NCBI RefSeq assembly: GCF_963662255.1
Contig: NC_085067.1
Location: 5,980,428 to 6,044,427 of the forward strand
DNA length: 64,000 bases
Reading direction: 5' to 3'
Source of the DNA: Cinclus cinclus
Lineage: Eukaryota; Chordata; Aves; Passeriformes; Cinclidae
The translations under genes were made by a program, and so were the position numbers. Shown here in pieces: positions 1-29,857 of the stretch; positions within the stretch are counted from its first letter, which is position 1, and each line of letters begins with the position of its first letter. Below the pieces are notes generated by a model. That model did not search any database. It was not told the DNA's origin and saw only the letters and a program-made list of their open reading frames with translations.

Positions 1-17744
<17,744 letters not shown>

Positions 17745-19207
17745 GGCGGCGGCGCTGAGGGGCGGAGGGAGCGGAAGGAACGCAGGGACCGACCCGCCCG
17801 CCGCGCCGGCCGCGCGCACACTGAGGCACCCGCAGCTCGCGCGGACTGCGGGGCCGGGCGGCCAATCAGCGCGAGCGGAGCCTACCACTCGCTGGAGAAG
17901 CGGGGGGGGAAGGGAGGTGTGCAGGGCCGTGCCAAGGTACAGCGGGGAGGGGGGGGGGGAGGGGGTTGTACCAAAGGGAGGGGGTGCGAGGTTGTGCGGG
18001 CACGGCGGGGATCGCGTCAAAGGAATTACATTAATTCAATTAATAAAAGCGCAGGGCATGGCCAGAGTGCGCAGAAGGAAATGCGGGGGTTGCACACCCG
18101 GCTTTTCGCACCAGCAGCTCCCTTATTTCCCTCAGTACCTCACTTGTGCATCACCATTTGTAGCAGATGCTAAATGGAGTTAAATATCCAACATCTGTGT
18201 CCTAAAGAAAAAATAAGAAAGGCTTGCCAGCGTTTCTGATTATCCTAAAAAACCAAATATTAGCTTGGGAGAATGATTTTCCAAAGAAAAGTCATGATTT
18301 TGGGATCCACTTCTGTGAGACGTGAGGATTTGCTTCAGAGAGTAAGAGTGATGAATGGAGAAGACAGCAAAAGCAACGTTGATTATTTAATCTGATTATT
18401 TTTAGAAGTTGTATTACTTGTTTCGCATCAAACTACCTTCTTGTGAGAGTTGGGAAGCTAACAGTTGCACCTTTCTGTCTTGGGAAATTCTGCACATGGA
18501 CCCAGAAAACAATGAGGTTTTACCCTGTTTTTTTAAAAATTTAAAGGAACTTTCTCTGATTGTAGTTGAATGGTTTGAGCAGATCTGTAGAGAATTTGGG
18601 CTGTTTCTTTCCTCCCTGGGCATAGCAGCAGGAGGCAAATCCCACTGCCACAGCCGAAAATAAGTTTCTGCAAAACAAGCAGTGACTGGAGTGATTAATA
18701 AAAAAAAAAAAGGGGGGGGGGGTCAGCTCCCTGCCTGTCTTTTGGTTTCTCCTTGAGATACGGCATCTCTTCCAGCTACAATGTCTTCTACTGCTCCCTG
18801 AGCCTTTCTGTAATAACCTGGGACCTCACAAAGGCTGCCCGTGCAATGCTGGGATTAAGGCAGATCCCAACAATGCTCCCTAGCCAGGGGACCTGGGGAG
18901 TCTTTTGCTCTGAGTAGAGCCAGTAGAGCCTCTCAATGCTTGTGCATTCCTCAGGGGCTGAAGGCTTCTCATACGTGGAAAATGGAATTAATTCAGAGAG
19001 AGTTTCAGGTTTACGTGTCTGTCTTCCTGCTGATAGATCTGTGCTATGGTCCCAACCAAAAACTTTGAAGCTGAGATGTGGAAAAAATGGCCCTTCAACC
19101 CTCTATTCTTTCACCTTGGCTGGAAATGATACCAGCTGCTTCAAATCCTTCTCCAAGTTGCAAAATCAGAGGTGGTGTGGGAAGGTGGGTTTCTTCTGAT
19201 CCTTCCT

Positions 19208-19282
19208 GTGTAAATGAGACCTCACAGGGTGGTGGCCTTTAAGGTTCCTTCCGATCCAAACCCTTCTGCGATTCTATGAACC
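19208..19282 (+). mobile_element. CR1 LINE 3'-terminal fragment
   Basis: GGCCTTTAAGGTTCCTTCCG followed by CCAAACCCTTCTGCGATTCT matches the diverged CR1 3' end. It faces the next fragment. Confidence 0.7.
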
Positions 19283-19310
19283 AGCAGCCAGAGTGTGTGG
19301 GCACAAAGAA

Positions 19311-19425
19311 GAGTTCACAGGATCACTTTGGGTTGGAAGTGATCTCTGCAGATCATCCAGTCCAACCCCCCCTGCAAAGGCAGGGTCACCTAGAGCAGGT
19401 AACACAGGAACACGTCCAGGTGGGA
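19311..19425 (-). mobile_element. CR1 LINE 3' fragment, opposite orientation
   Basis: TTTGGGTTGGAAGTGATCTC and CATCCAGTCCAACCCCCC are the reverse complement of the CR1 3' end. With the fragment at 19208-19282 it forms a 3'-to-3' pair. Confidence 0.75.
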
Positions 19426-19862
19426 TGCACAATTTTCTCCTTTTGTGAAAGGATACTCTTTCCCTACTACAGTATTCATAGCTACATCCCCAACTACAAG
19501 GTCAAGAACAGGTGCAATTGTGGTTAGTGTTAACTGTGTATAAAGCTAGCTAGTGGTCATGATCACAGGAAAGCTTTACCCCAAAGAATCAGATTAAGTT
19601 CTCCCTACTTCATCATCTCCTTATGTCCATGAGACCTGCAAGAAGTTTCATATCTTCATTTTTGAGCTGCCAATTCCTCTCCTAGATCTGACTAGAACTG
19701 GTCAGACAATTAAGCCAGTATTCTGGGGAATGGAAGGCGGACAGTGTACATAATACAAACCCCACGGAGGTTTTGGTATGAACACTGCAGGACCAGCTGT
19801 GGTATGGACACTCCTATTTGCATCCACCCATCACACCTGCAGGGAAACACTCAGCCTTTGAC

Positions 19863-20346
19863 CCAATGTCCAGTTCTAGGGCCCTCAATTCAGGAAGGAT
19901 GTTGAGGGACTGGAGCGTGTTCAGTGAAGGGAACAGAGCTGGGGCAAGGTCTGGAGCACCAGGAGTGGCTGAGGGAGCTGGGATGGCACAGCCTGGGGAA
20001 GAGGCTCAGAGGGAACCTTCTTGTGCTCTACAATTATTTTACAGGAGGTTATAGCCAGGTGGGGGTTGGGCTCTGCTCCAAGGGACAGGGTGAGAGGACA
20101 CAGCCTTTAGCTGCATCATGGCAGGTTCAGGCTGACCATGAGGAGGAATTCCTTCACAGAAAGGGTGGTTAGACATCGGAAGGGGTTGCCCAGGGTAGTG
20201 GTGGAGTCCCCGTCCCTGAAGGTTTTTACGGAAACACTGAATGTGATACACGGTGCTCTGGTCTAGTTGACATGATGCTATTCATCGGTCATGGGTTGGA
20301 CTCGATGATCCCAGAGATCTTTTCCAGCTGACTGATTCTCTGATTC
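19863..20346 (+). mobile_element. CR1 LINE fragment, about 480 bp
   Basis: This is the longest CR1 copy in the window. It includes GGGACTGGAGCGTGTTCAGT, AGGAGGAATTCCTTCACAGA, GGGGTTGCCCAGGGTAGTGG and TTGGACTCGATGATCCCAGA, and ends in a TGATTCTCTGATTC repeat. It ends about 250 bp upstream of the RHBDD2 promoter motifs. It has no intact ORF. Confidence 0.88.
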
Positions 20347-20559
20347 CCAGGATCCAGACCCCGCGGCTCCCGTGAGTGGAGGCTGCACGGGTCTAGATGG
20401 GCCTCCCACACGCTGGGGCTGCCCCGTGTGGGAACACCCGGCTATAACCCAGGCCAGGCGGGTTCCTAGCGAGACCTCACAGCTCTCCCTGGGATATTTT
20501 CTCCTTCCGAGCAGGGCAAAGATAACATTCATTAAATAAAGATTCAAAAGGGGGGAGGG

Positions 20560-20860
20560 GGAGCGAGAGGGAGAGAGAGCGCGAGCCCCCTGTCTCCATG
20601 GTAACGGCCCCACAGCGCCTCCTGTTGCCGTGGTAACGGCCAGGCCTTCCGGCGGTGACCGGAAGCGGCGGGCGCACGGGGCAGCAATGGCGGCGCCCGC
20701 GGCTCCGCCGGCTGCCGCCGCCCTCACGGTGCTGTTGTCGGTCGGTGCCTCCGCGCCCGGGCTGTTGTGGGGTGTCCCCGCCGCCCGCTCCGCCGCCGCG
20801 CTGCGTCCCGCAGCCCTGCAGGACGGGGAAGGTGAGCGGTGCCACCGGCGGGCGCAGCTA
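20560..20860 (+). promoter_or_regulatory. RHBDD2: CpG-rich TATA-less promoter of RHBDD2 with X-box-like and ETS motifs
   Basis: GC-rich sequence surrounds the RHBDD2 start codon at 20687. GTTGCCGTGGTAAC at 20624-20637 is a near-palindromic X-box of the kind bound by RFX factors. A weaker copy, GTCTCCATGGTAAC, lies at 20592-20605. Two ETS-type cores follow in opposite orientations: CCTTCCGG at 20645-20652 and ACCGGAAG at 20658-20665. A 12-codon upstream ORF (ATG at 20598, stop within the X-box) exists if transcription starts that early. Binding is inferred from motif only. Confidence 0.6.
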
Positions 20861-23800
20861 CCGCTTTTTTGGTCCTTCTGCCCACCCTGTTCCGCGCCTT
20901 CCCCACATCGCAGCAGAGCCTTTGTGTCTCCTCTCTCCGGGCCTTCTCCTTGTCTTGCCCTGGACCCCGTGGTACCCCCTCAGCCCCCATTTCTGTGCAT
21001 TTCCTCAAGCCCGACTCCGAGTCCGCTGTTCCTCCCGTGTCCCGCTCTCCGTGTCGCTTTTCTTCCGCTTTCTGTGTGCTTCCCCTGACCTGCACCGAGG
21101 CTGCTGGGCACCCATTTCAGTCCCTCGACATCAGGCTGCTCCCGCACATGCTTATCTCTGTCCTTTGATAGTAAGCCCAGTGGATAACACTACCAGGAAC
21201 TGGAAGGGTTTGCGTTTCTCAGTCCCTGTGGTATTCCCAGAATGATTTTTATCACACTGTTAATTCCCATGTTCCACCTTACCCCCAGTGATTTCCTTTA
21301 TCCAAACCTTTATCCATTGTAGTGATTTCCTTTATTAGTCCAGGGCTCTGAGCTGATGGGTGGTTTCCACCATCTCCTCACATGTCTCCAGGAGTTGCAC
21401 TGTGTTGAATTGTTTCTCACTTTTATTTTTCTGGCTGTGAAACTGAGGTTGGTGGGAGGGAGGTGGAGAAGTCTGTCTCAATCCTTGCTATGTGCCTAGG
21501 AGAACACCTGAGCAGAGGGCCTAGAAGCACTTCTGAGGTGTGATAACCTCCAGACATTTTTGGTGATGAAAATAGGCCTTCCAGCAATGTAAAAAGTATT
21601 TATCTTTTTGCCTAAATCGTCGGTGATGTAACAGCTATTTTTATGTCTCTTGCCTCTTTTAATTAGACCAAAATTTACTACAGATGCTGTTGCTTTTTTC
21701 CAGGCAGATTCCCAAGAAGCAGCAAGAGCCAGGCCATATGTTTGTGACACCCAAGATAGCACTTGTTTTCACTCTATCTGGTTATTTATGTCTGGTTTTT
21801 AAAGGCCTCACGTTCCTTCTCTTCTATGCCAGGATAGAAATGAAAGCTATTAATTAATCAATCCCGTGGGCTCACTCTCCCTCTGCTAAAGCATATAATT
21901 GTTTTATACCACCCCCAATGCTGTCTGTGCCTGTCTGAGGTGCTGCTGTGACCAGTTCACAGGTTGATCACCTACATCTTCGTCTACGAGGACCTGATCT
22001 CCCTGGCCTGTGGTGCTGTTATCATCTGGTACTTTGCTGGCAGCTTTGAGAAGAACGTGGGCACAGTGAAGCACTGCATCCTCACTGCCACTTTCTCCGT
22101 GCTTTCCGCCCTCCTGTACCTCTTCCTCGAGCCCCTTGTGTCCAGGCTGTTGGAAGTGGGAGATGCCAAAGGGTTCATGCCAGTGGCTTTTGCCACGCTG
22201 GGGGTTTCTACCACCCGCTCGCGCATGAAGAGCACTCTGCTTTTTGGGTGCAGAGTTCCTGTGGTGCTGGTGCCGTGGCTTGGGCTCTGCATAGCGTGGT
22301 TTGTCCCCCACTCTTCCCTCTTGGGGAACCTGTGTGGGCTCCTGGTTGGGGAAGCCTGTATCCTTTCTGAGTGGGAAGCCCTGAGCCAAAGCGGGATTGT
22401 GCTGGGAAGGAAGTGCTGTGGTTCTCATTGCTGAGGTGCACTGGCTTTTCCTGGACTCTTGCCCTGCACTCAGCCCTCACTGGCTTTTCTCATGCCCATC
22501 CCATCCTGCATTTATGTTTCACCTCATGCTGCCCCTTCTCATGCAGAGAACGTGGAGCTAAGGAGGGCGATGGTCTCTGAAGGTGGTGGTAGCTACTTAG
22601 AACTGTCAGAATTCTGCAGAGAAAGGGGATTGTGGACAGAGGGAGACTCTGTGTGGCTGTATCAGAAATGAGTGTGTTTTGTCCTCAGCTCTCCTTAACA
22701 AGCTCCTGACTTCAGATGGTCTCGGCTACTGTTTCTGCTTGGATTTTCCAGAGTCTCTGGGCTCTAGGCTGGACCGGGTGTTCCCTTTCACTCTGCTGAA
22801 AAGGATACCAGGGCTGAAATACATCCCAGGGTCCTTAGCAGAGAGAAAAGCCTCTGAAAACAGCAGGTAAGTACAGGAGTTCCTGTGAAACAACTTGTAG
22901 GGGAATTTTGATGTCTGAGAAGGGTCTGTAAAACATCTCTAAAAGCTGCATTGTGCCTCTCCTGGTCACCTCGTGGGTATCATGGGGAGCAGAGTCATCC
23001 ACTGATGTTACACTGGTGACATTAGTGTGACTAATGAATTACCACACATTAACTCAACCAGGTCTTTAGTGAAAGCTGAATGGAGGTTGAAGACCTCTCC
23101 TTTGCTGCAAGGGCATAATGTATACATGGGAATAATTGCAGCTCTGGCTGACAGGAAAGCTAAGTTGTGTAACTCTGCCCCCGCATTAGGCAGTTGTTCC
23201 TGGCTATATGGCTCCCTGGGGCATGATCCTTATCTTTATTTGCCCCACCTCTCCTGCCAGGAATGCTGTGAAGTGAGTTGTATCCACACCTACTTAAGAC
23301 CAGAGCATTGTAAATTAAGGATGGCACTTACAAAGTTCAGTGCGGACCTTTTAGTCTCTTTTAACCTTTCAGCAGGTTTTCAGTGTCAAGGCAATGTTGC
23401 TTTACAGAAGAGAAACCTTGAGGACCATAGATGCAGGAAAGGTTTTAAATTTAACACAGACCATGAGAATTCACTTGTACTCTAAAAAGCTTGAAAATGT
23501 AGGTCAAATATTTACTTATTCTAAGGTGTCCTTTCAGTTTCACAGAGGAAAAATAGTTTTCTATTCAGGGTTAAATTCTATATATTTAAGCCATCAGCTC
23601 GCTGTAAAGTTTTATTTGAAGTGGAAGTATTCTCAGGTGTTTGCACTAGCCTCAGCCATGGGAAACCATAAAAGCAACCCTTGTCTGTAGCAGGAATGTC
23701 CCCCAGGTCCATCAGGACACTCAAAACGTGTGAGTGCTTGCAGGGGAAGCCAGACTGATCCAGATTTTGTGTTTTCCCTCTCTCCCTCCTGTACAAATGC

Positions 23801-25464
23801 AGCTTTTGGGAGGAGAGGGAGTCTGGTTCCATGTTGAGCCTGTGTCAGTCCAGTCCTGCTGTGCACAGCACCTCAGTGTCTAAACCTGCCTCCTTTGGTG
23901 AGGTGACACAGACTGTTGTGACACAAAGGTATTTACATGAACATTTGACTATCAAGCAGGGCGTGGGAGGAGGTTTCTAGGATGCTTCCACTCCTGCAGA
24001 TGAATTTGCATGTCTGTGTCTTAGATACAACTTCTGTAAGTGCTTCTGGAGTGCAATTTTTATTATTTTGATTCTTATTTCCATGCAAGAGGTCTTAATA
24101 GTTTGGGATTTGTTTTCATTTTAAATTTTCATAAGATTCAGGCATTAAGTTGCTGCAAGACAGGAGATATTTCTTTGAAGTCCTGGCCTTGGCATCATGT
24201 TTGTGTCCACAAATAAAAAAAAGTATCCAAACTCAAACCCACACCTCAAATAATGGAAAAGAAATCTCCATGCCTGAAAACCCCAGCATGAGCCAGTCTC
24301 TTCTTCTTGCTGGGAACTTGGCACTCATGGCTTGGTGAATATTGCCTGGATTCTCAGCTCTCATCCTCATGTTGTGCGTGGGCTGAGCAGCACTCCTGAA
24401 GTCCCAGAGGCTGAGGCTTCCAGGCAGATTGCCTCTCTCCTGATAGGTTTTGGCAGGATGAGTCATGCCTTCTGCTGGCAGACACTTCCTAGCCCTTGCT
24501 TTGAATGATTAATTTTATTTCTAACTCACTCTTTTATTTCTAACTCACTCTTTTATTTCTAACCCTCTCCTCCTTTTTTTTTTTTTAACTGCTCTATACT
24601 TTGTGCTCTTACTTGCACCAAAGGCCTTTGTGTTTTCTTGGTAAATAACACTTGGCAGCTGTAACTTCTCCTGATTAATGACTTGGCAAATGTGTCACTC
24701 ACAGGGCAGAGAGGATGTGCACAGGGATCTCAAAGCACGTTGCAGTTTGGTTTTGTGTATTCCTTGCACAAAGAGTCTGGGGCCAAGAGCCACGCTCGTT
24801 CAGTGGGTGTGGACTTAGAGTGGGTTGGGAGTGGGAACAGCTGTCCTGGGAGGCCACTAAACCCATTTTTTACTCAAGTGCTGCTTATAATAAGAGCTTC
24901 TGTTGTAGTGAATCCTTCTGATGGATTGCAGTGACCTCTGTGAGTGCTGGTCAGGAGGAAATCTGCCCCCAGGGCACTTCCAGCACTAATTAGGCAATGT
25001 CAGTTCTGAGCACAGTGTAACCTTCTGTTTTCTTCCTGCCTAGGATTATCCCTGTGCCTGGCACCTACCCCACCCAGAGCTACCACTGCCCTTCTCCTCT
25101 GGCTCTTCCTGCTCACCCCAGTGCTCAGAGCCAGGGCTTTCATCACAGCCACGCTCCGGGACATGGCCTCGCTCTGGGACACCAGGGACCTCAGCAGGGC
25201 CGTGCTGAAGGACACAGCCTCAGTTCTTCCCACTGCCAAGCCAGAGGTGCCTGTGGAGAGTGTCCTGGACAAGCCCACGCTGGAGCCTCACTGGGACAGT
25301 GCTGCCAGCTGGGTAAATTCCCTGTTCCACAGCGTGAGTGCCCAGCTCAGCCACAGCCACCTGCATCCACGGGCCTTCTGGCTGGTGTTCAGCAAGCACC
25401 AGGGTATCCAGCAACCCCAATGGCCCCTGTTTCAGCTGAATTTACCAGAGTGCAGGTGTACTGA
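20687..25464 (+). CDS. RHBDD2: RHBDD2, rhomboid domain-containing protein 2 (complete, 4 exons)
   Basis: Multi-pass membrane protein of the rhomboid-like superfamily, reported at the Golgi in mammals. Exons: 20687-20831, 21956-22357, 22716-22866, 25044-25464. All junctions are in phase and give 372 aa, close to the human 364. Diagnostic peptides are VHRLITYIFVYED, FEKNVGTVKHC, GFMPVAFATLGVSTTRSRM, YCFCLDFPESLGSRLD, PGTYPTQSYH and the C-terminal SAEFTRVQVY, which aligns with human SKESSRVPMP. The rhomboid protease GxSG motif is not present. The equivalent stretch reads GFMPVAFA, and no catalytic histidine is visible in the following segment, so it looks like a pseudoprotease. The cytosolic C-terminal tail, rich in His, Gln, Pro and Ser, is much less conserved than the membrane core. 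The exon 2 donor (GCCT|GTATCC) is weak. RHBDD3 was considered, but the peptides and the neighbour POR favour RHBDD2. Confidence 0.93.
20832..21955 (+). other. RHBDD2: RHBDD2 intron 1
   Basis: GC-rich 5' half and AT-richer 3' half. It contains no second gene or repeat that I can recognise. The long open frames that continue from exon 1 (for example to 21245) are read-through into the intron and have no homology. Confidence 0.6.
22867..25043 (+). other. RHBDD2: RHBDD2 intron 3
   Basis: A 2.2-kb intron. A 19-bp unit (TTTTATTTCTAACTCACTC) is repeated three times at 24513-24569. No other feature was recognised. Confidence 0.6.
24513..24569. repeat. 19-bp tandem repeat, three units
   Basis: TTTTATTTCTAACTCACTC occurs twice exactly and a third time with changes at its end. 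It lies in RHBDD2 intron 3. Confidence 0.85.
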
Positions 25465-25955
25465 TCCTCCAGAGAGCAGCAGGATTCACACAGGGGCAGG
25501 ACCACTGTGTGAGGCTTACACAGCAGTGCGTTGCTGGCATCTTTGCTGTGTCTGGGCTGAGTGTTGGAATGGGTTGGTAGCTCCAGTGAAGGCCATTCCC
25601 CTGCTCCCTGGCACAATCTACTTGAATTATATTTCCTTTATAATTTTTTTTTTACTTTTGGTGTTTCTGGAGGATGGGAATTGTATCACCTCTGTGAATT
25701 TCTCATCCTTTTAAAGTCTTTCTTCTTTGCTGCATTTAGCAGCTGCCTTTTTCCACAAGTCCACTGGAGTTCCAGTGCACCAGCTCCCCAAGCCAAGGTA
25801 GGAACCTCACTGGGAAAACACTGAGCAAACCTGGGGTTTAACTGGGCTGCAGCAATAAGCACTTCCCATTTACATTCCTGTCTTTTTTTACAGGTGTGAT
25901 GTAGCTAGAACCCAAAAGGAGTGGGAATCATAGGAGCCTTAGTTTGTAACTTAAA

Positions 25956-25961
25956 ATTAAA
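25956..25961 (+). terminator. RHBDD2: Possible RHBDD2 poly(A) signal ATTAAA
   Basis: ATTAAA lies about 490 bp after the stop codon and is followed by a GT-rich stretch. No AATAAA was noticed between the stop and 30 kb. The true 3' end could be elsewhere. Confidence 0.3.
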
Positions 25962-28900
25962 TGGAGGACAGATGTCTGTTCTACTGGTGACTTGTCCTCT
26001 AAGAGAGTGCCTTGAAGGGGGCTTGTTGCACCAGCCTGGGGCAAGAGGATAGAATATGGAATACTTTCTTCTGCCCCAAAACACAGCTCTAGAATGCTGA
26101 AGGTCCTGTGCTTGCATCAATGGATTACCTTCATTTTCTGAGAGCACTGTACCAGCTCAGCCTGCGTCACCAGCACTTGATAAGGCAACCTCAAAAGCCT
26201 GTGAAGTAGTGAGAGACTTTTCAGTAAGGGATTTTGGTCCTTTGTGGAGCAAATGTTTATAAATTCAAGGAGCTGGGAGGGACCTTAACAATGGGTTAGA
26301 AGAATTAAGTGGAATGTAGCAGTGCTGTTGGGGGTGTTCACACTGCTTAGCTCTAGAAATCTCACCCACCAATATTAGCACAATTTCTCTCTGTTTTTTT
26401 TCCAGAGCTGGTGGGCAGGTGTGTGGGAGATGGGAGTTTTCAGCCAGGGATTTGCAGTAGGACGCACTGTTTGGTGCCTGAGGCTGTAATGAAGGAGTTT
26501 GGTCCAATTGCTGGGGTTTGAGCTTTGTTCACAGCTGTGTAGCCCACTGCACAGTGCCCAGGAGGAATCTGCTGTCTCCGTGTCTGTAAATCAGCTAGGA
26601 TCACAACTGTTGCCCTTGACTCTACTTGGAGTTTTGCTGTGCTCCATAAAAACAGTGCTTCATGAAGAACAAAGTGCCATTCTTGCTCTTGGAAATGTTC
26701 TTGCAGTGCCTCACCCATCCCCAGAAATTCAACAGCCTTGGGGCTCCTCCCTGCTCTCGGTGAGCCAGAGGCAGCAATGGCAGCTGCACATTCCAAAGCA
26801 TATCCCTGCCTCTTTCATTTTCCCATCATCAGGGTCTGAAGAAGTCCCGTGTTGTCATCCAGCTGTTTTACTTCCCCAGCAGCCCCTCTGGAATGACTGC
26901 CACAGTCCCGTGTGGGATGCAGGGGCTTCCTTTTGGGGGAGACCAAAGTCAGTGCTGAGAACTTGCACCTCAGCTAAGTAGGACATGAGTAAGAAGCTCT
27001 TCTTGTGAAGTTGAGCACCTTAGGCAGGGCTTTCAGCAGGAGGATGCAGCAACTTGGGAACCAACTTGGAGTTGGGGGACAGCTCTGTCTCATAACTGAG
27101 TATTTCACTCCTCTGTGGGATCACAAATGGACTTGATTTCACGGTCCTGTTTTTCCTGCTGACAGCAATTGCATTGTTATATTTTTAGTGTGGAGCAGGA
27201 TAAGGAGCTTGTTTGGAATTTAAAAGTGTATTTTTAATACCAGAAAAGAAATGCTAGAGATAACATTGGAATGTTGATACTCCACTCGCGTTAGTGCCTT
27301 GATTTTCCTCCTTGTGGAATCTTTACCTGTAAATTTAGGAATTTTATCACTTGAGTTTTTTCCAGAAGGGTGATGAGGATCAATAGCAATCACAAATGCT
27401 GTGTGTCTCCAAACTGTGAATTTGAAATAGAATCTGAAAGACGGACTGGTTCGAACCTGGGTTTGTTTTTAAGTGGGGAGCTGGAGTGTGCCCCTCCGCG
27501 GGGTGGGTGGGATGGGATCGGTGGGGTGGGATCAGTGGGATGGGCGAAGCTGGTGACCTCGGACGCGCACTGAGGACGAGCACTGGGGACAAGCGGTACT
27601 GCAGGCTGGAAAACGCTGGAAACGGGTTGTTTTTCCTGTCCAACTCTTTTATCAGTCAATCTGGTGAGAGATTGGCTCTCCCCGCAGAGCTGTCAGAGGG
27701 ATGGCGTGTTTCCAGGGAGTAGTTTCCTGGCTTTATAGCGGTAGAGGAAACCCTGTAAGAGTCCCTGCAGTGTCGCTGCCGGCAGCGGGAACAGCCCCAG
27801 TCCCGGCTGGTATGAACCTCCCTCCAGGAGGAAAGGAGCAGGTTCCAGCCATGAACCTTTCCGTGTTGGGACAAGACAACTGCCACAGCCTTCTAGGAGA
27901 ACCCTGAGGACAGGACATGCTGGATGAGCACAAAACCACAGTTTGGATACGTTTTCTTTCTGCTCCCAGATCTTTCGGGAGGTTCTCAGTGACTGTGGCA
28001 GATCACTTGGTGTCTGATTTCTACAGCTTCTACCCAGGAGCGTTCTGAATCCAGCTGCACCTACTGGTCATGTGCAATGTGTTGGAGCTGTCTTCAGTGC
28101 CCTTCAGATGGATGTTTGTGGAGATTTCTGTTCCCTGCTTTTTTGAGGGCATCCATTCTACAGTGAAATGCTCTTAGACAATGGAGTCCAACAAGTCCCA
28201 GTTCCTCAGGGCTGGGGGTGAATTCAGAACTCATCACCCAGGGAAGTGAAGTTGCTGAGAGGGAGGAAAGAGGTTGGGATGAGACATTTGCAAATGTGTC
28301 TAAGGCTGAGAAGAGGATTTAAATTTGGAAGAGAGGAAGATAAGTCATCAGCTCACTGGGTTTTGGCATCTGCCTAACTAAGCTAATGTCACTCATGCAT
28401 TGCAGTAGCCGCTCATTCCCTTGGCGGGGAGACAGAGAATTGAAGTTCCTAAAGCAGGGGAAAAAAAAAAGAAAATCCATAACCTTCCAGTTCAGTCTGG
28501 GATGACTGCCCCTGGGGTGGCTGCCCCTGGGAACGTGCTGTCCCTGGAGGTTTGTTATTCTCTGCCTCTGGCTCATTCCCAGTAAAACCGCCACTTCATT
28601 CCATGCCAGGATTGTGTCTGTCCACAGGGTGTGCACAGAGTCCAGAAACCCCCTTGGGTTGCCCCCATGTCCTTAGAGGGTCACTGCAGAAGGACAGTCT
28701 GGGGACAAGGGCTGGGAGCAGAGCCAGCTGTTCGCTGTTTTTGGAGTACTGGTCCTGCCAAGGGAAGGATGCTCTGGAAGTTCAAGTCCATCCCCTCTGC
28801 TCTTCAGCTCCTACCATGGCACAAAGGAAAAGGAGTCAGGGATACACAAGGATACACGAGGAAAGCAGACTTAGACCTACATTGCTGCCCCATCCAGGAG

Positions 28901-29832
28901 TGAGAGGGGACCCACAAAGTGGGGAGGGGGACATCAATGCTGGAAGGAAAACGGGTCTGTGTTTGCTTTCCTGTCATTAATTTTTGGCCAAGCACAGCCT
29001 TGCAGACATCCTGACTGGGGGCCAGGTTCCCTGTGCCAGGGCCAGGACACTGCCAAATGCCACCTCCATGGCTGTCCCATGGGGTCCCTTGTTTGCTGGC
29101 ACTGTGAGGGTTCCGTGGCCAAAAGTTCAGCCTCAAACTGTGCTGGGAGCAGAGGAGAGCTGAAAAGGAGGGAAAAATAGGTAGAAAGTGCAGACCAAAC
29201 AGGTCTCTGTGGGCTTCAGGACTCTGCTGCTTCCCCCTGGGGGGTTTGTGCTGGGTGTGATGAGCCCCCTGCCCTTTTCCTGGAGGGACAGAATGGGACA
29301 GGCTGCACCATGATGGCTGTCCCCAGTCTGAGTATCTGATGGATGACCCCAGCCATGGACCTGCTCTGTCCTCAGGGCTGCTGGGATCCATTCACCCCAT
29401 GGGGTACGGTCACAGACCAGTGAGCTTCCATGGGGTCAATCCCAAAACTCATGTGAATGGCTTCAATACTCAGGTAACTTCACACCCTTCAACCTCAGCT
29501 CAAATGCTGTCAGGAAATAGGGGGTCCCTGCAGCCCTGGGCTGGTGTTCAAGTCTGTGCCCCCTCCTCACACCTCTTCAGGTGCCTCCCAGGCCCAGCTC
29601 AAACTTTGGATCTTCCCCAAGTTTTTTATTGACTCTGGAACAAGCGTCAGCACAGTGATAGCGTCAGGATGGTGACTTTGGATGTGCCAGTGCCCAGCTG
29701 GCAAAGGGAGGGGACCCAGCCCGGGGTGACCCCACACAGCTTTGGGGTTCTTCAGTGGGGTCAGGACAAGCTGTGCCTCAGGCTTTGGCCAAGCTGGAAA
29801 CAGCAGAGTTGTAACCCAGCTCCACCCCCCCG

Positions 29833-29857
29833 AAAAAAAAAAAAAAAAAAAAAAAAA
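29833..29857. repeat. Poly(A) tract
   Basis: Twenty-five consecutive A preceded by a C-run. No retrocopy was recognised upstream of it. Confidence 0.9.

Larger units (their letters stand above)
17900..20560. other. Divergent intergenic region between TAF15 and RHBDD2
   Basis: The two genes point away from each other here. The region contains an A-run followed by a G-run at about 18700-18722 and three CR1 fragments between 19.2 and 20.35 kb. An 84-codon open frame at 18409-18663 has no recognisable family and no splice or promoter support. Confidence 0.6.

Noticed and set aside
18409..18663. 84-codon open frame between TAF15 and RHBDD2
   Set aside because: There is no family resemblance, no nearby CpG promoter in the right orientation and no splice partner.
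25121..25714. 197-codon frame overlapping RHBDD2 exon 4 in another frame
   Set aside because: The splice-defined frame ends with SAEFTRVQVY, which aligns with the mammalian C-terminus. The other frame has no counterpart.
27449..27458. GGTTCGAACC, a perfect tRNA T-arm/B-box palindrome
   Set aside because: The preceding 70 bases contain no matching acceptor stem, D arm or anticodon arm, so it is a chance palindrome.
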